Assembly (NCBI GenBank): GCA_945786985.1
Contig: CALZGC010000078.1
Span: 1 to 38,127 of the forward strand
Direction: 5' to 3'
DNA from: an uncultured Nitrospirota bacterium
Lineage (GTDB): Bacteria > CG2-30-53-67
Length of the DNA: 38,127 nt
A program made the position numbers and the translations under genes. This document shows, piece after piece, positions 14,651 through 21,550 of the stretch. Position 1 is the stretch's first letter; the number at the start of each line of letters is the position of its first letter. The notes below the pieces were generated by a model. That model searched no databases. It was not told the DNA's origin and was given only the letters and a program-made list of their open reading frames with translations.

Positions 14651-15931
14651 TTACCCGGAGGCATAGCTGTGAAGCCCGGAGAGAACGATGTTGACGCCGA
14701 GGAATGTGAACAACACGACCGCAAAACCGATGATGGAGATGTACGCGGTGCGTCGGCCGTGCCAGCCGATGGTGATGCGGGCATGGAGATAGAGGGCATA
14801 GACAAGCCAGGAGATCAGCGACCAGGTTTCCTTGGGGTCCCAGGACCAGTAGGTTCCCCAGGCATAGTTGGCCCAGATGGCGCCGGTGACGATTACCAGC
14901 GTCATGAGCGGGAAGGCCACCATGATTGTTTTGTACGACAGGTTGTCCAACAGCTTCTTCTGCGGCAGCGCCTCCAGAAATTTCGAGTAATTGAATTGCA
15001 CGATCAGGAAGACCAGAGTCGTCCCCCAGGAGATGAACATCATCGTTATTTCATAGGGATTGGACTGCATGCTGACTTGGGGAATCGATTTGATGCGCTG
15101 CAGCAGCAGCAGCAGCGCCGCACTTTGGGCCACGAAGGAGGCGATCATGGCCCACAGCGAAAGTCGCGCCAGATTCTCCTGTTTCATGTAGACGTACAGC
15201 GCATACAGAACCATGGTGAGCACATAGAGTCCGAAAATAATCAGAAAAACGGTCCCGACGTCGGGGATCTCGATTTCCACGGGTGTTTTCGTACCCGGGT
15301 GGAAAACGGGGTAGAGTTTGCCGTGCTCCAGGACCATCTGTCGCATCCGGAAGACCCCGTCGGTGAGCACCGAGAGCTTGGTGACGCTCATGGAGAACCA
15401 GCCGACGACGGCAACGCAGATGCCGAAGACCTCCATGGGAACCCGGTCCTTCAGGAGGTAGAGGATGCTGAACGCGAAGGCGACCACAAAGGCCGCGTAA
15501 GCCACCGACGAGACGGCCACGTGGAAATGAAGCCAGGCGCTCTGCAGTGCAGGCACCAGCGGTTCGATTTCCTTGTTGGGCGAGAGGGACGCGATCCCCA
15601 TGGCTGCCAGGGAAATGGGCAATACAAAGGCACCGGCAATCTTGAGCTTGTACTTGAATTCAATCACCGCGTAGACCAGGGCGATGCCCCATGAAAAAAA
15701 GAGCAGGGTTTCGTACAGATTGGTGAAGGGCGGATGGGACAGCCCGGCATCGATCCAACGCAGGGCCATTCCCACCGTCAGGCAGAGCACGCCGATGACC
15801 GTGGCTCCGGTGGCGCCGTTTCCAACCACGCGGCTGCGGGGGCCCAGATAAATCACATAAAGAATGGTGGCGATCACGAAAGCGATCCCCCCGATATTGA
15901 ACAGGGTTTGGCTGATTTTGAAAAGCTCCAT
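14651..15931 (-). CDS. Cytochrome c biogenesis protein CcsA/ResC, enlarged form
   Basis: The 426-aa polytopic membrane protein handles haem for system II cytochrome c maturation. The WWD signature WANYAWGTYWSWDPKETW lies at residues ~353-370, and the final helices with HARITIGWHGRRTAYISI match CcsA. Typical CcsA is shorter: here a ~160-residue block (about 164-326) with extra membrane helices separates the usual first half, which ends AFAFSILYLLKDR, from LDNLSYKTIMVAFPLMTLVIV. The block ends with NPYEITMMFISWGTTLVFL, resembling NLYETLLFFSWGIALVY at 71-87, so a partial internal duplication is likely. Starts 11 bp after resB with GGAG 7 nt ahead. Confidence 0.93.
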   Translation of the reverse strand: MELFKISQTLFNIGGIAFVIATILYVIYLGPRSRVVGNGATGATVIGVLCLTVGMALRWIDAGLSHPPFTNLYETLLFFSWGIALVYAVIEFKYKLKIAGAFVLPISLAAMGIASLSPNKEIEPLVPALQSAWLHFHVAVSSVAYAAFVVAFAFSILYLLKDRVPMEVFGICVAVVGWFSMSVTKLSVLTDGVFRMRQMVLEHGKLYPVFHPGTKTPVEIEIPDVGTVFLIIFGLYVLTMVLYALYVYMKQENLARLSLWAMIASFVAQSAALLLLLQRIKSIPQVSMQSNPYEITMMFISWGTTLVFLIVQFNYSKFLEALPQKKLLDNLSYKTIMVAFPLMTLVIVTGAIWANYAWGTYWSWDPKETWSLISWLVYALYLHARITIGWHGRRTAYISIIGFAVVLFTFLGVNIVLSGLHSYASG

Positions 15932-15942
15932 CGATTGTCTCC

Positions 15943-17574
15943 TTACTCCTTGAGGAGCTGAACCAGATCATTGAACTTCTTTTCAAAGGCCATCCGGTTC
16001 TTGTGGGTGCTGCCAGAGAGCACGACATGATCGCCTTTCACCCGTGCCCAGAGCCGCTGATGGGAGTGAAAGAAGGAGATCATCAGTCCCACCACCAACA
16101 GGCTGCAGCCGATCCAGACCACTTCCACGCCGGGGTCATAGGCGACCTGAAGGCCGGTGTACTGCCATCCCCAGTAGTCCTTGAAGGCAAACTTGTAGGG
16201 ACCGGTCTCGACACTGTGCTCGGGGAATTTGGGAAGCAGCCATCCGGTGAAAAGGCTCTTGCCGCCATCCGTGGCCCGGAGATAGACGGCCGGATTGATC
16301 AGCTCGTTGGATCGTGAGGTCACCCGCCCCCGGACGATGGTGAAATCGGGCACGAAACTGACCACCTCCACATCCGTCGCCGTGCCCTCGATCCGAAACT
16401 TGCCGTTGGGGGGTGTCCGGTATTCCCGGGTGTCGCCATTGGGCGCCGTCACCTCAAAGACGACCAGACCGGGCCGGCCGGTCTGGCCGTAGTTGGACTG
16501 ATAGAAATAGATATCATCCACCACGAGCGGGTCGTTGACCTCGATGGTCTTGCGGGTTTCTTCCTGCCCGTCGCGCAGCACGACAAGGTCGCTGGTGTAG
16601 TCCTTGGGGCGCCCCGTGTTGGGATAATAGCTGATCGAAAAGTCGTCGCACCGTATGGCAAAGGGAAGCGTCTTGTATTCGCTGTCCCGGTTGGCGTGCG
16701 GGTCGGCGGGCGCGTCCTTCTTCCCCGAAAACAGACCCCGCATCGACGCGGAGACGGTGTCGATCATTTTATTCTGGCGTACAAACATCTGATTGTCGGT
16801 TCGGCCTTCGGGGATGGCGATGTAGCCCTTGAATCCGAAAAGGTTGCCGACAATGGCCCCGGCGAAGATGGTCAGAATGCTGACATGGGTGATGTAGACA
16901 CCGAAGCGGCTGACGAGCCATTGGTTGAGAAAAAAGTGGACAGTATCCTCCCGCTCCGTTCGAATCAGCTTGCCCGGGAAGTTGAGCAGTGCCACGTAGC
17001 CCAGCGGGATGATGATGAAGGAGACAAACTCCAGGAAATTGAGGTCATAGATCATCGTAAAAAAGACGGCCAGGGCCACGGCGGTGACGTCGAGCAGCAT
17101 GATCCAGATGGAAAATCGGGCGGACTTCCTGAAAGCCTGCTCGACCTTCTCTGTGGCGCCGTCCACCTGCAGGGTCTCCATGAAGGGGTGCTTCTTTTCG
17201 TCGCCCTCGTCGAGGACCGGCTTGATCCCCTTGGCGAAGCGCCATACCCGCGGCAGGCGTTCAATGGTGCAGACAATCAGGTTCAGCATCAGCAGGAGCA
17301 GCAGGCCGAAGAACCACGGCGTGTGATACATGTCGAAGAGGCCCAGGGCATTGAACAGGCGGATGGTCCCCTCGCTATAGCTCTGGGCATACTTCTCGGG
17401 TGTGGCACCCTGCTCGATGATGGTTCCGACGATGGAAACGACACCGAGGATGATGAAGAGAAAAACGGTCAATCGGATGGAGTTTAGCGCGTCATAGAGG
17501 CTGGCGAAAAACCCGGCACTTTTCTCCGACGGTTTCCCGGGAGCCTCCGGGGAAATGGTCTGCTCTTTTTTCAA
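15943..17574 (-). CDS. resB: ResB/Ccs1-like cytochrome c biogenesis protein
   Basis: The 543-aa partner of CcsA holds haem and apocytochrome at the outer face of the membrane. N-terminal helices LNSIRLTVFLFIILGVVSIV and WFFGLLLLLMLNLIVCTIERL match ResB. HVSILTIFAGAIVGNLFGFKGY marks the third helix, then a large periplasmic domain (about 255-480) and a last helix VVWIGCSLLVVGLMISFFHSH. The start is TTG 17574 behind an AGGAGG placed 4-5 nt away; no ATG fits. It is transcribed from a consensus promoter 60 bp upstream and followed directly by ccsA. Periplasmic cytochromes c are thus expected in this organism. Confidence 0.95.
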   Translation of the reverse strand: MKKEQTISPEAPGKPSEKSAGFFASLYDALNSIRLTVFLFIILGVVSIVGTIIEQGATPEKYAQSYSEGTIRLFNALGLFDMYHTPWFFGLLLLLMLNLIVCTIERLPRVWRFAKGIKPVLDEGDEKKHPFMETLQVDGATEKVEQAFRKSARFSIWIMLLDVTAVALAVFFTMIYDLNFLEFVSFIIIPLGYVALLNFPGKLIRTEREDTVHFFLNQWLVSRFGVYITHVSILTIFAGAIVGNLFGFKGYIAIPEGRTDNQMFVRQNKMIDTVSASMRGLFSGKKDAPADPHANRDSEYKTLPFAIRCDDFSISYYPNTGRPKDYTSDLVVLRDGQEETRKTIEVNDPLVVDDIYFYQSNYGQTGRPGLVVFEVTAPNGDTREYRTPPNGKFRIEGTATDVEVVSFVPDFTIVRGRVTSRSNELINPAVYLRATDGGKSLFTGWLLPKFPEHSVETGPYKFAFKDYWGWQYTGLQVAYDPGVEVVWIGCSLLVVGLMISFFHSHQRLWARVKGDHVVLSGSTHKNRMAFEKKFNDLVQLLKE

Positions 17575-17633
17575 GTTCCCTCCTGATACAAAAAACTGCC
17601 GCTGAGAGGCGTGGCGGAAGATATTCGGGTTTG

Positions 17634-17662
17634 ATTATATAGAGACTGGCGAGACATGTCAA
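17634..17662 (-). promoter_or_regulatory. Consensus sigma70 promoter of resB-ccsA
   Basis: TTGACA (17662-17657), 17-nt spacer, TATAAT (17639-17634): a perfect match at both hexamers with ideal spacing. A 15-bp direct repeat begins 3 nt upstream of the -35. Confidence 0.85.
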
Positions 17663-17664
17663 CG

Positions 17665-17694
17665 ATTTTGCTTTGCGGAATTTTGCTTTGCGGA
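17665..17694. repeat. 15-bp perfect tandem repeat
   Basis: ATTTTGCTTTGCGGA occurs twice without spacer. Seen from resB it lies just upstream of the -35 hexamer; seen from the + strand it lies upstream of the yjbQ promoter. Direct repeats in this place may be an activator or repressor site, or a slippage product. Confidence 0.75.
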
Positions 17695-17727
17695 ATCCTG
17701 TGGCTGAGGGGCTGCCCGCCGGGGCGG

Positions 17728-17757
17728 TTGTCAACCTGAGAACCCCTGTGCTATGGT
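17728..17757 (+). promoter_or_regulatory. Putative promoter of the YjbQ gene
   Basis: TTGTCA (17728-17733), 18-nt spacer, TATGGT (17752-17757). Moderate match; leader of ~50 nt to the chosen ATG. Confidence 0.5.
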
Positions 17758-17816
17758 CTGGCAGGAACGGGGGTTTCGGCGATGCCAAGAACCTGGATAG
17801 GCCCGGGATGCCAGAG

Positions 17817-18215
17817 ATGAAACAAACGCTCAAGATTGCCACACGCGCGAGAATTGAGATGGTAGACATTACGGCCGACGTCCAGAAAACGGTGGATCGA
17901 CAAGGCATCACCGAAGGTCTCTGCGTGGTTTGTGTGCCGCACACCACGGCGGGCGTTACTATCAACGAGAATGCCGACCCCGACGTGCAGGACGACATCC
18001 TCGGGCATCTGACCTCTCTGGTCCCCCGTCGGGACGCCTTCCGGCACGGTGAGGGCAATTCAGATGCTCACATCAAGGTGAGCCTCACCGGTTCTTCGGA
18101 GACCGTGATCGTGGAGCGGGGGCGTCTGGTGCTCGGGACGTGGCAGTCGATTTTTTTCTGTGAGTTCGACGGGCCCCGAAAACGAAAGTGTCATGTCACG
18201 GTTCTGGGGAGGTAA
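17817..18215 (+). CDS. YjbQ/UPF0047 family protein (secondary thiamine-phosphate synthase-like)
   Basis: The 132-aa protein has the family length and motifs: RIEMVDITADVQKTV near the start, the metal-site string PHTTAGVTINENADPDVQDD, then DAHIKVSLTGSS and GTWQSIFFCEFDGPRKRKCHV at the end. Members form small beta-sandwich trimers; E. coli YjbQ has weak thiamine phosphate synthase activity, but the true role is not settled. Start chosen at ATG 17817 since the family begins here; an ATG three codons earlier is possible. The upstream in-frame extension crosses the promoter and the tandem repeat. Converges with the ferredoxin gene. Confidence 0.9.
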   Translation: MKQTLKIATRARIEMVDITADVQKTVDRQGITEGLCVVCVPHTTAGVTINENADPDVQDDILGHLTSLVPRRDAFRHGEGNSDAHIKVSLTGSSETVIVERGRLVLGTWQSIFFCEFDGPRKRKCHVTVLGR

Positions 18216-18218
18216 GAG

Positions 18219-18242
18219 GAGCCCCCCGATTCCGGAGGGCTC
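18219..18242. terminator. Hairpin shared by yjbQ and ferredoxin gene ends
   Basis: GAGCCCCCC and GGAGGGCTC pair around a 6-nt loop with one mismatch. It begins 4 bp after the yjbQ stop and ends 14 bp before the convergent ferredoxin stop. No strong T-run on either side, so it is a plausible but non-canonical bidirectional terminator. Confidence 0.5.
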
Positions 18243-18255
18243 ACGCGATGGACAA

Positions 18256-18423
18256 CTAGGAAGCGTCGACAGCATCGGTCGGGCAGACCTCTACGCAGTT
18301 ACCGCAATCCGTACACTTGGCTGCGTCGATGACGTAGATATCGCCATCGGAGATGGCCTCTTCCGGGCATTCTTCCATGCAGGTGCCGCAAGCCACGCAC
18401 TCGTCGTTAATGGTATGTGCCAT
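18256..18423 (-). CDS. 2[4Fe-4S] ferredoxin, clostridial type
   Basis: The 55-aa low-potential electron carrier has two complete cluster motifs, CVACGTCMEECP and CTDCGNCVEVCP, each with CxxCxxCxxxCP, and a strongly acidic composition. Length matches the small clostridial ferredoxins. Start chosen at ATG 18423 (MAHTINDEC) with GGAGGG 9 nt upstream; a 12-residue upstream extension has no family support. Such ferredoxins serve CODH, pyruvate:ferredoxin oxidoreductase and similar enzymes, consistent with the C1 genes in the window, but no partner gene is adjacent. Confidence 0.95.
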   Translation of the reverse strand: MAHTINDECVACGTCMEECPEEAISDGDIYVIDAAKCTDCGNCVEVCPTDAVDAS

Positions 18424-18544
18424 TTCGTGCATCCCTCCTTTCCTCTGAGAATTGCTCACGCATCAACTGGGGAGCTCAGGGGTAAAGCATCTGTTTCGAA
18501 ACGGTTTCTCAATAGAGCCAGATGGGTCATCAAAGATGGGGGCC

Positions 18545-18578
18545 AGCCCGGATATTGCATGCGTCAATCTATTACGAG
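18545..18578 (+). repeat. Dispersed repeat, copy A (ATCTATTACGAG tail)
   Basis: The head AGCCCGGATATTGCAT is followed by five variable bases and AATCTATTACGAG. It matches copy D (37744-37777, minus strand) over 34 nt with four differences and no gap. The tail then diverges. It points away from the ferredoxin gene and is not at the end of a + gene. Confidence 0.8.
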
Positions 18579-18723
18579 GTCGAACTTGTCACGGCGTAGC
18601 ATTCTGCGAGGCCGGATAGTCTGCCACATGCTGCGTTACAGAAAATTTTCTGACTTGGTGGCCCTGTTCGAAAATACGGTGGCATTCGAGTGCCGTAGCG
18701 CGCCCTGCTCTGTGTTGTCTTTT

Positions 18724-18846
18724 CCCCGGCGAAGGACTTCCTTCACGGGGCCATTCTCCCGCTTTACTCTGATTCATGCCGCCAGCGGCGGTTTATACAT
18801 TAAGGTAATTTGGGGTGCGCTCCCTGCGATGGTCCGCAGGGGGCAC
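18724..18846. other. Cluster of three short hairpins
   Basis: CCCCG..CGGGG with inner GAAGG/CCTTC (18724-18750, 10 paired bases, 4-nt loop); CCGCC-AGC-GGCGG (18779-18791, followed by TTT); and GTGC plus CCCTGCG pairing with CGCAGGG plus GCAC (18815-18846, 6-nt loop). All lie between repeat heads A and E. They may belong to the repeat element or to an untranslated RNA. Confidence 0.55.
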
Positions 18847-18879
18847 GCCTCAGTCGCGCGCCTTGATGGAGATCGCGCA

Positions 18880-19059
18880 AGCCCGGATATTGCGTGAGTA
18901 TTCGTAGCGAAGCGGTGCAGGTGCCACTGGATACAAGGCGTCGCGACCGCGGCCACCGCAGGCGTACTGAGCAGTACGTTGAGGAGGCCGAGAGAGCGCA
19001 ACGCAGTAGACATGGGTATGTGCGCCGCTGCAGCAGGATACTCATGCAATAATCGGGCT
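18880..19059. repeat. 180-bp imperfect palindrome bounded by two repeat heads (copies E and F)
   Basis: The left end reads AGCCCGGATATTGCGTGAG on +, the right end AGCCCGATTATTGCATGAG on -. The two ~88-nt arms match at roughly two thirds of positions by eye, including a strong inner core CGTACT-GAGC-AGTACG at 18963-18978, which is the exact centre. The whole could fold as a long interrupted hairpin or cruciform. No coding frame inside. Size and shape resemble a MITE-like or intergenic repeat unit, but no target-site duplication is obvious. Confidence 0.8.
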
Positions 19060-19169
19060 AAAACACCCTCTCGATATGTCACCCTATTTTCGCACAGAGC
19101 CACTGGAGATATTTCAATATGTCTTCAGACAGCAAATTTTCTGCGCCTTGCCTGGGGCGCGTCTAGCAT

Positions 19170-19196
19170 CTCTGGGACCTCTGGGACCTCTGGGGT
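19170..19196. repeat. Three tandem 9-bp units
   Basis: CTCTGGGAC, CTCTGGGAC, CTCTGGGGT follow one another directly. They adjoin the inner end of repeat copy C; the deoB copy has only one similar unit at the same place, so the number of units varies between copies. Confidence 0.75.
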
Positions 19197-19231
19197 CTCT
19201 CATGACGATCGCTCATCCAAATATCCGGGCT
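19197..19231 (-). repeat. Dispersed repeat, copy C (CGATCGTCATGAGAG tail), at the NifU gene end
   Basis: On the minus strand the head reads AGCCCGGATATTTGGATGAG, followed by CGATCGTCATGAGAG. The TAG stop of the NifU-like gene is formed with the first two bases of the head. The tail is shared with copy B at the deoB end. Confidence 0.8.
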
Positions 19232-19448
19232 AGACCGATTCCACGCCCACGACCTCGGGCACTTCCTCCTTCAGCACCCGCTCAATGCCGTTTTTCAAAG
19301 TCATCTGGGACATGGGACATCCGCCGCAGGCACCCGTTAGACGGACTCGGACGATGCCGTCAACGACCTCGACCAGTTCCACATCTCCGCCGTCTCGCTG
19401 CAGGGCGGGGCGAATCTTGTCGAGAGCCTTCTCGATTTGTTCTTGCAT
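19230..19448 (-). CDS. NifU C-terminal-type Fe-S scaffold protein
   Basis: The 72-aa protein consists only of the NifU C-terminal (Nfu) domain: [19 protein letters not shown], then VRVRLTGACGGCPMSQMTLK with the CxxC that binds a cluster between two monomers, and GIERVLKEEVPEVVGVE. Short stand-alone Nfu proteins act as Fe-S carriers in anaerobes. ATG 19448 follows GGAGGAG by ~6 nt. The TAG stop lies exactly at the head of dispersed repeat copy C. It has its own promoter at 19500-19528. Confidence 0.95.
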   Translation of the reverse strand: MQEQIEKALDKIRPALQRDGGDVELVEVVDGIVRVRLTGACGGCPMSQMTLKNGIERVLKEEVPEVVGVESV

Positions 19449-19499
19449 CAGTTTACTCCTCCTCGCGCGCTCTCCCGGTGAGATCGCAAAACCATACTA

Positions 19500-19528
19500 A
19501 AAATATTATATTATTATTGAAATGTCAA
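19500..19528 (-). promoter_or_regulatory. Sigma70 promoter of the NifU-like gene
   Basis: TTGACA (19528-19523), 17-nt spacer, TATTTT (19505-19500), in a very AT-rich patch. The -35 overlaps the stop region of the upstream lipoprotein gene. Confidence 0.65.
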
Positions 19529-20139
19529 GGGACGTCTTGTTGTTCATGGAACGGTTCGTGTTTGTAGGCGTCGCCTGCCACATGTGAAAACAGGATGTTG
19601 TCAAAGAGTTTTCCAGCTTCGAGGGGATCCGTAACCAGGTCCATCCAGTTGATTTTACTGAAGTAGAGCTGCCGGCCCACGTCAAACCGGTCGTACTCGC
19701 TGATTCCTTCCGTCAGAAGAATCCGCTCCGGGCCGCCGGGCTGCAGGATGCGGCGGCATCCATCCCAGGTGACCAGCACCGTTACGCCTTCGATTTCCGG
19801 GTTCGCCGCCAGATGGGCGGCCAACCTGCGGTCGTAGAGACCGTCGATGATCAGCCGTGCCAGGACCAGATCCAGGGAGGACGATGTCCTCGCCAACCGC
19901 GCTGCCAGTCGACCGGGGTGCACTCTCAGGGAGATGACCAGATACCCGGTTTCCTCCTCCAGATAGGCACCGTGATAGAGGAGATCCGGAAACGCCTGCT
20001 CCAGTTGACGAAGGAACGCTGCGCCGGCTGCCGGGGGCCGCGCCGCTCCGGTGTCCAAGGTTTCACAAGAGACGAGACAGGCCAGCAGGAGGCAGGCCTC
20101 CCATATTCTGCGCGCCGGCTGTCGGCGGCGGGCGGCCAT
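19525..20139 (-). CDS. Putative lipoprotein of unknown function
   Basis: The 204-aa protein has a twin-basic N-terminus and hydrophobic stretch ending LLLACLVSC, a reasonable lipobox with Cys25 as the lipidation site. The mature part holds alternating hydrophobic strands (YLVISLRVHPG, EGVTVLVTWDGCRRIL) and ends NILFSHVAGDAYKHEPFHEQ. I do not recognise a family. It starts 1 nt after the stop of the 62-aa gene upstream, so the two are translationally linked; lipoprotein maturation is consistent with lnt further along. Confidence 0.7.
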   Translation of the reverse strand: MAARRRQPARRIWEACLLLACLVSCETLDTGAARPPAAGAAFLRQLEQAFPDLLYHGAYLEEETGYLVISLRVHPGRLAARLARTSSSLDLVLARLIIDGLYDRRLAAHLAANPEIEGVTVLVTWDGCRRILQPGGPERILLTEGISEYDRFDVGRQLYFSKINWMDLVTDPLEAGKLFDNILFSHVAGDAYKHEPFHEQQDVP

Positions 20140-20140
20140 T

Positions 20141-20329
20141 TCAGTCGAAGCATCCGAGCTGGCACCGGTTGATGCGGATACCCAGTTGATTGCATGCGTC
20201 GCCGACGGTTCGCACCGGAACCTGCAGCTCTTTGGCCACCTGAAAAGCCCGGGCGCAGGGAAGGTGGTGGTCTTCCGCTGCCTGTCGGATGGTCTCTTCC
20301 AGCTTCTTCTGTTGGACCGGGTCTTTCAT
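20141..20329 (-). CDS. Small helix-turn-helix-like protein ending CQLGCF
   Basis: The 62-aa protein has the form of a short DNA-binding-like helix bundle (ARAFQVAKELQVPVRTVGDA) followed by CNQLGIRINRCQLGCFD. I recall similar small proteins with a C-terminal CQLGCF in deltaproteobacteria and clostridia, without a proven function. The pair of Cys at 56 and 60 may bind metal. Start at ATG 20329 gives the compact family form; the 22-residue extension to 20395 is not convincing. Directly upstream of the lipoprotein gene. Confidence 0.7.
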   Translation of the reverse strand: MKDPVQQKKLEETIRQAAEDHHLPCARAFQVAKELQVPVRTVGDACNQLGIRINRCQLGCFD

Positions 20330-20446
20330 CGTCAATCCCCGCTCGATCTCAAGAGACCTCCTTATAACAGAGCGGCCGCTCGATTTCAAGTGCATTCTGC
20401 CAAGTCTTCAATTCACCCGTGTTCTCGGTAAAATACCTTCTTTCGC

Positions 20447-20474
20447 TTGACAAATTGGTTTAAAGATATACTAT
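20447..20474 (+). promoter_or_regulatory. Sigma70 promoter of the lipoprotein-OmpA pair
   Basis: TTGACA (20447-20452), 16-nt spacer, TACTAT (20469-20474). Predicted start near 20481, leader ~64 nt. Confidence 0.65.
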
Positions 20475-20544
20475 CTCTCCAAGTATTTATTTATGTTGGC
20501 TAATCCCACAATGCAGTCGTGAAGGGGAAGGAGGTGAAGTCTAA

Positions 20545-20823
20545 ATGAAGGGTTGGACAGGAATTTTTTGCACACTTGCAGCGGGTGTTCTCCTGGCTGG
20601 TTGTGCCGTCTACACCCCCGGGGACATCAGTGCCGTGCAAGATCTGATTCGCGAGGCTGAGGCCGCCGGGGCAAAACAAAGGGCGCCCTACGAGTATTAC
20701 AGTGCAGTGGAACACCTGAATGTCTCCAAGGAAGAGCTTTCGGAGGCCGATGACAAGAACGCCAAGGTTTTTGGCGAAAAGGCTCGGGCCATGGCTGAAA
20801 AGGCTCTGCAGAAATCCAGATGA
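20545..20823 (+). CDS. Small DUF4398-like lipoprotein
   Basis: The 92-aa protein has a clear lipoprotein signal, LAAGVLLAGC with Cys20, then a mature 70-residue helical domain rich in Ala, Glu and Lys (IREAEAAGAKQRAPYEYYSA, VSKEELSEADDKNAK). The helical mature part and the Pro-Tyr-Glu-Tyr-Tyr turn recall DUF4398, found next to OmpA-like proteins. GGAGGTGA sits 7 nt before the ATG. Its stop lies 17 bp before the OmpA-like start, so they form one operon, probably tying outer membrane to peptidoglycan. Confidence 0.82.
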   Translation: MKGWTGIFCTLAAGVLLAGCAVYTPGDISAVQDLIREAEAAGAKQRAPYEYYSAVEHLNVSKEELSEADDKNAKVFGEKARAMAEKALQKSR

Positions 20824-20840
20824 GAGGGGGGAGTGCAGAT

Positions 20841-21539
20841 ATGAAACTTCAGAAGAAGTGGTTACTGGTTTGTCTGGGCCTCCTCCTCTTCAGTGTGGGG
20901 TGCGCTTCGACGGCCACCCGGGAGGCCCTTCAGGGTGATTACGACAATGCCATGCGGCTGTTCAACCAGCTGCCGGCCAACGCGAAGGATTGCGCGCCGC
21001 AGGAATACGCCAAAACGGAGGCCAAGCTGGCGCACATACAGGAAGAGATCGGCGAAGGGCACTGGACTTACGTGAGGAAGTATCTGCCCGAAGCGGATAC
21101 GCTGGTTCGCGATACCAAGGCGACGGCGAAACGCAAATGTCCGCAGGTTGCGAAAGCTGCACCACCGCCTCCGCCGCCACCGCCGGTTGAGAAACCGACC
21201 TTCATCCTCAAGGGGATCAACTTTGATTTCGACAAGGCCACCATCCGGCCGTCGTCGGAGCCGACACTCAAAGAGGCGGGGTCGGTGTTGAAGCGGTTCA
21301 ACGAGGTGGAAGTCAAAATTGAAGGCTATACCGACACTTCAGGACCGGAACAGTATAATCGCGTCCTTTCGGAGAGGAGAGCCAAGGCCGTCAAGGATTA
21401 TCTGATCAGTAATTTTGGGATTTCCCCGGATCGGATTGATACAGTGGGCTACGGTGAGTCCTGGCCGCGCGGAGACAACAAGACGAAAGAAGGCCGCAAG
21501 CAGAACCGGCGCATCGAGTTCATAATCACCAAACAGTAA
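20841..21539 (+). CDS. OmpA-family peptidoglycan-binding lipoprotein
   Basis: The 232-aa protein has a lipobox (LLLFSVGC, Cys ~21), a helical N-domain resembling its neighbour (ALQGDYDNAMRLFNQLP and EIGEGHWTYVRKYLPEAD), an eight-Pro linker at ~117, and an OmpA C-terminal domain: GINFDFDKATIRPSSEPTL, KIEGYTDTSGPEQYNRVLSE, RAKAVKDYLI, then TVGYGESWP and NRRIEFII. The domain binds meso-diaminopimelate in peptidoglycan. Start chosen at ATG 20841 behind GGGGGAG, not the in-frame ATG 20820 that overlaps the previous gene, because only the later start gives a proper signal peptide. The hairpin at 21551-21576 ends the operon. Confidence 0.93.
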   Translation: MKLQKKWLLVCLGLLLFSVGCASTATREALQGDYDNAMRLFNQLPANAKDCAPQEYAKTEAKLAHIQEEIGEGHWTYVRKYLPEADTLVRDTKATAKRKCPQVAKAAPPPPPPPPVEKPTFILKGINFDFDKATIRPSSEPTLKEAGSVLKRFNEVEVKIEGYTDTSGPEQYNRVLSERRAKAVKDYLISNFGISPDRIDTVGYGESWPRGDNKTKEGRKQNRRIEFIITKQ

Positions 21540-21550
21540 GGCTTACACGC

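Larger units (their letters stand above)
18424..19229. other. 0.8-kb gene-free repeat island
   Basis: No credible coding frame is present on either strand. Instead the stretch holds a repeat head at 18545, a 14-bp palindrome CAGAAAATTTTCTG (18639-18652), hairpins at 18724-18750, 18779-18791 and 18815-18846, a ~180-bp imperfect palindrome (18880-19059), three 9-bp units at 19170-19196, and another repeat head running into the NifU gene stop. The first ~100 bp (18424-18544) should hold the ferredoxin promoter, but only a weak candidate is seen. Confidence 0.8.

Noticed and set aside
18160-18897. 245-codon + frame through the ferredoxin gene and repeat island
   Set aside because: It crosses a hairpin, runs antisense to the ferredoxin gene, and matches nothing coding-like.
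19170-19196. CRISPR-like tandem units
   Set aside because: The 9-bp units have no spacers and there are only three; it is a simple tandem repeat.
18545-19231. A complete insertion sequence bounded by inverted heads A and C
   Set aside because: The ends are inverted and ~690 bp apart, but no transposase frame lies between and tails A and C belong to different classes; a composite of separate repeat units fits better.
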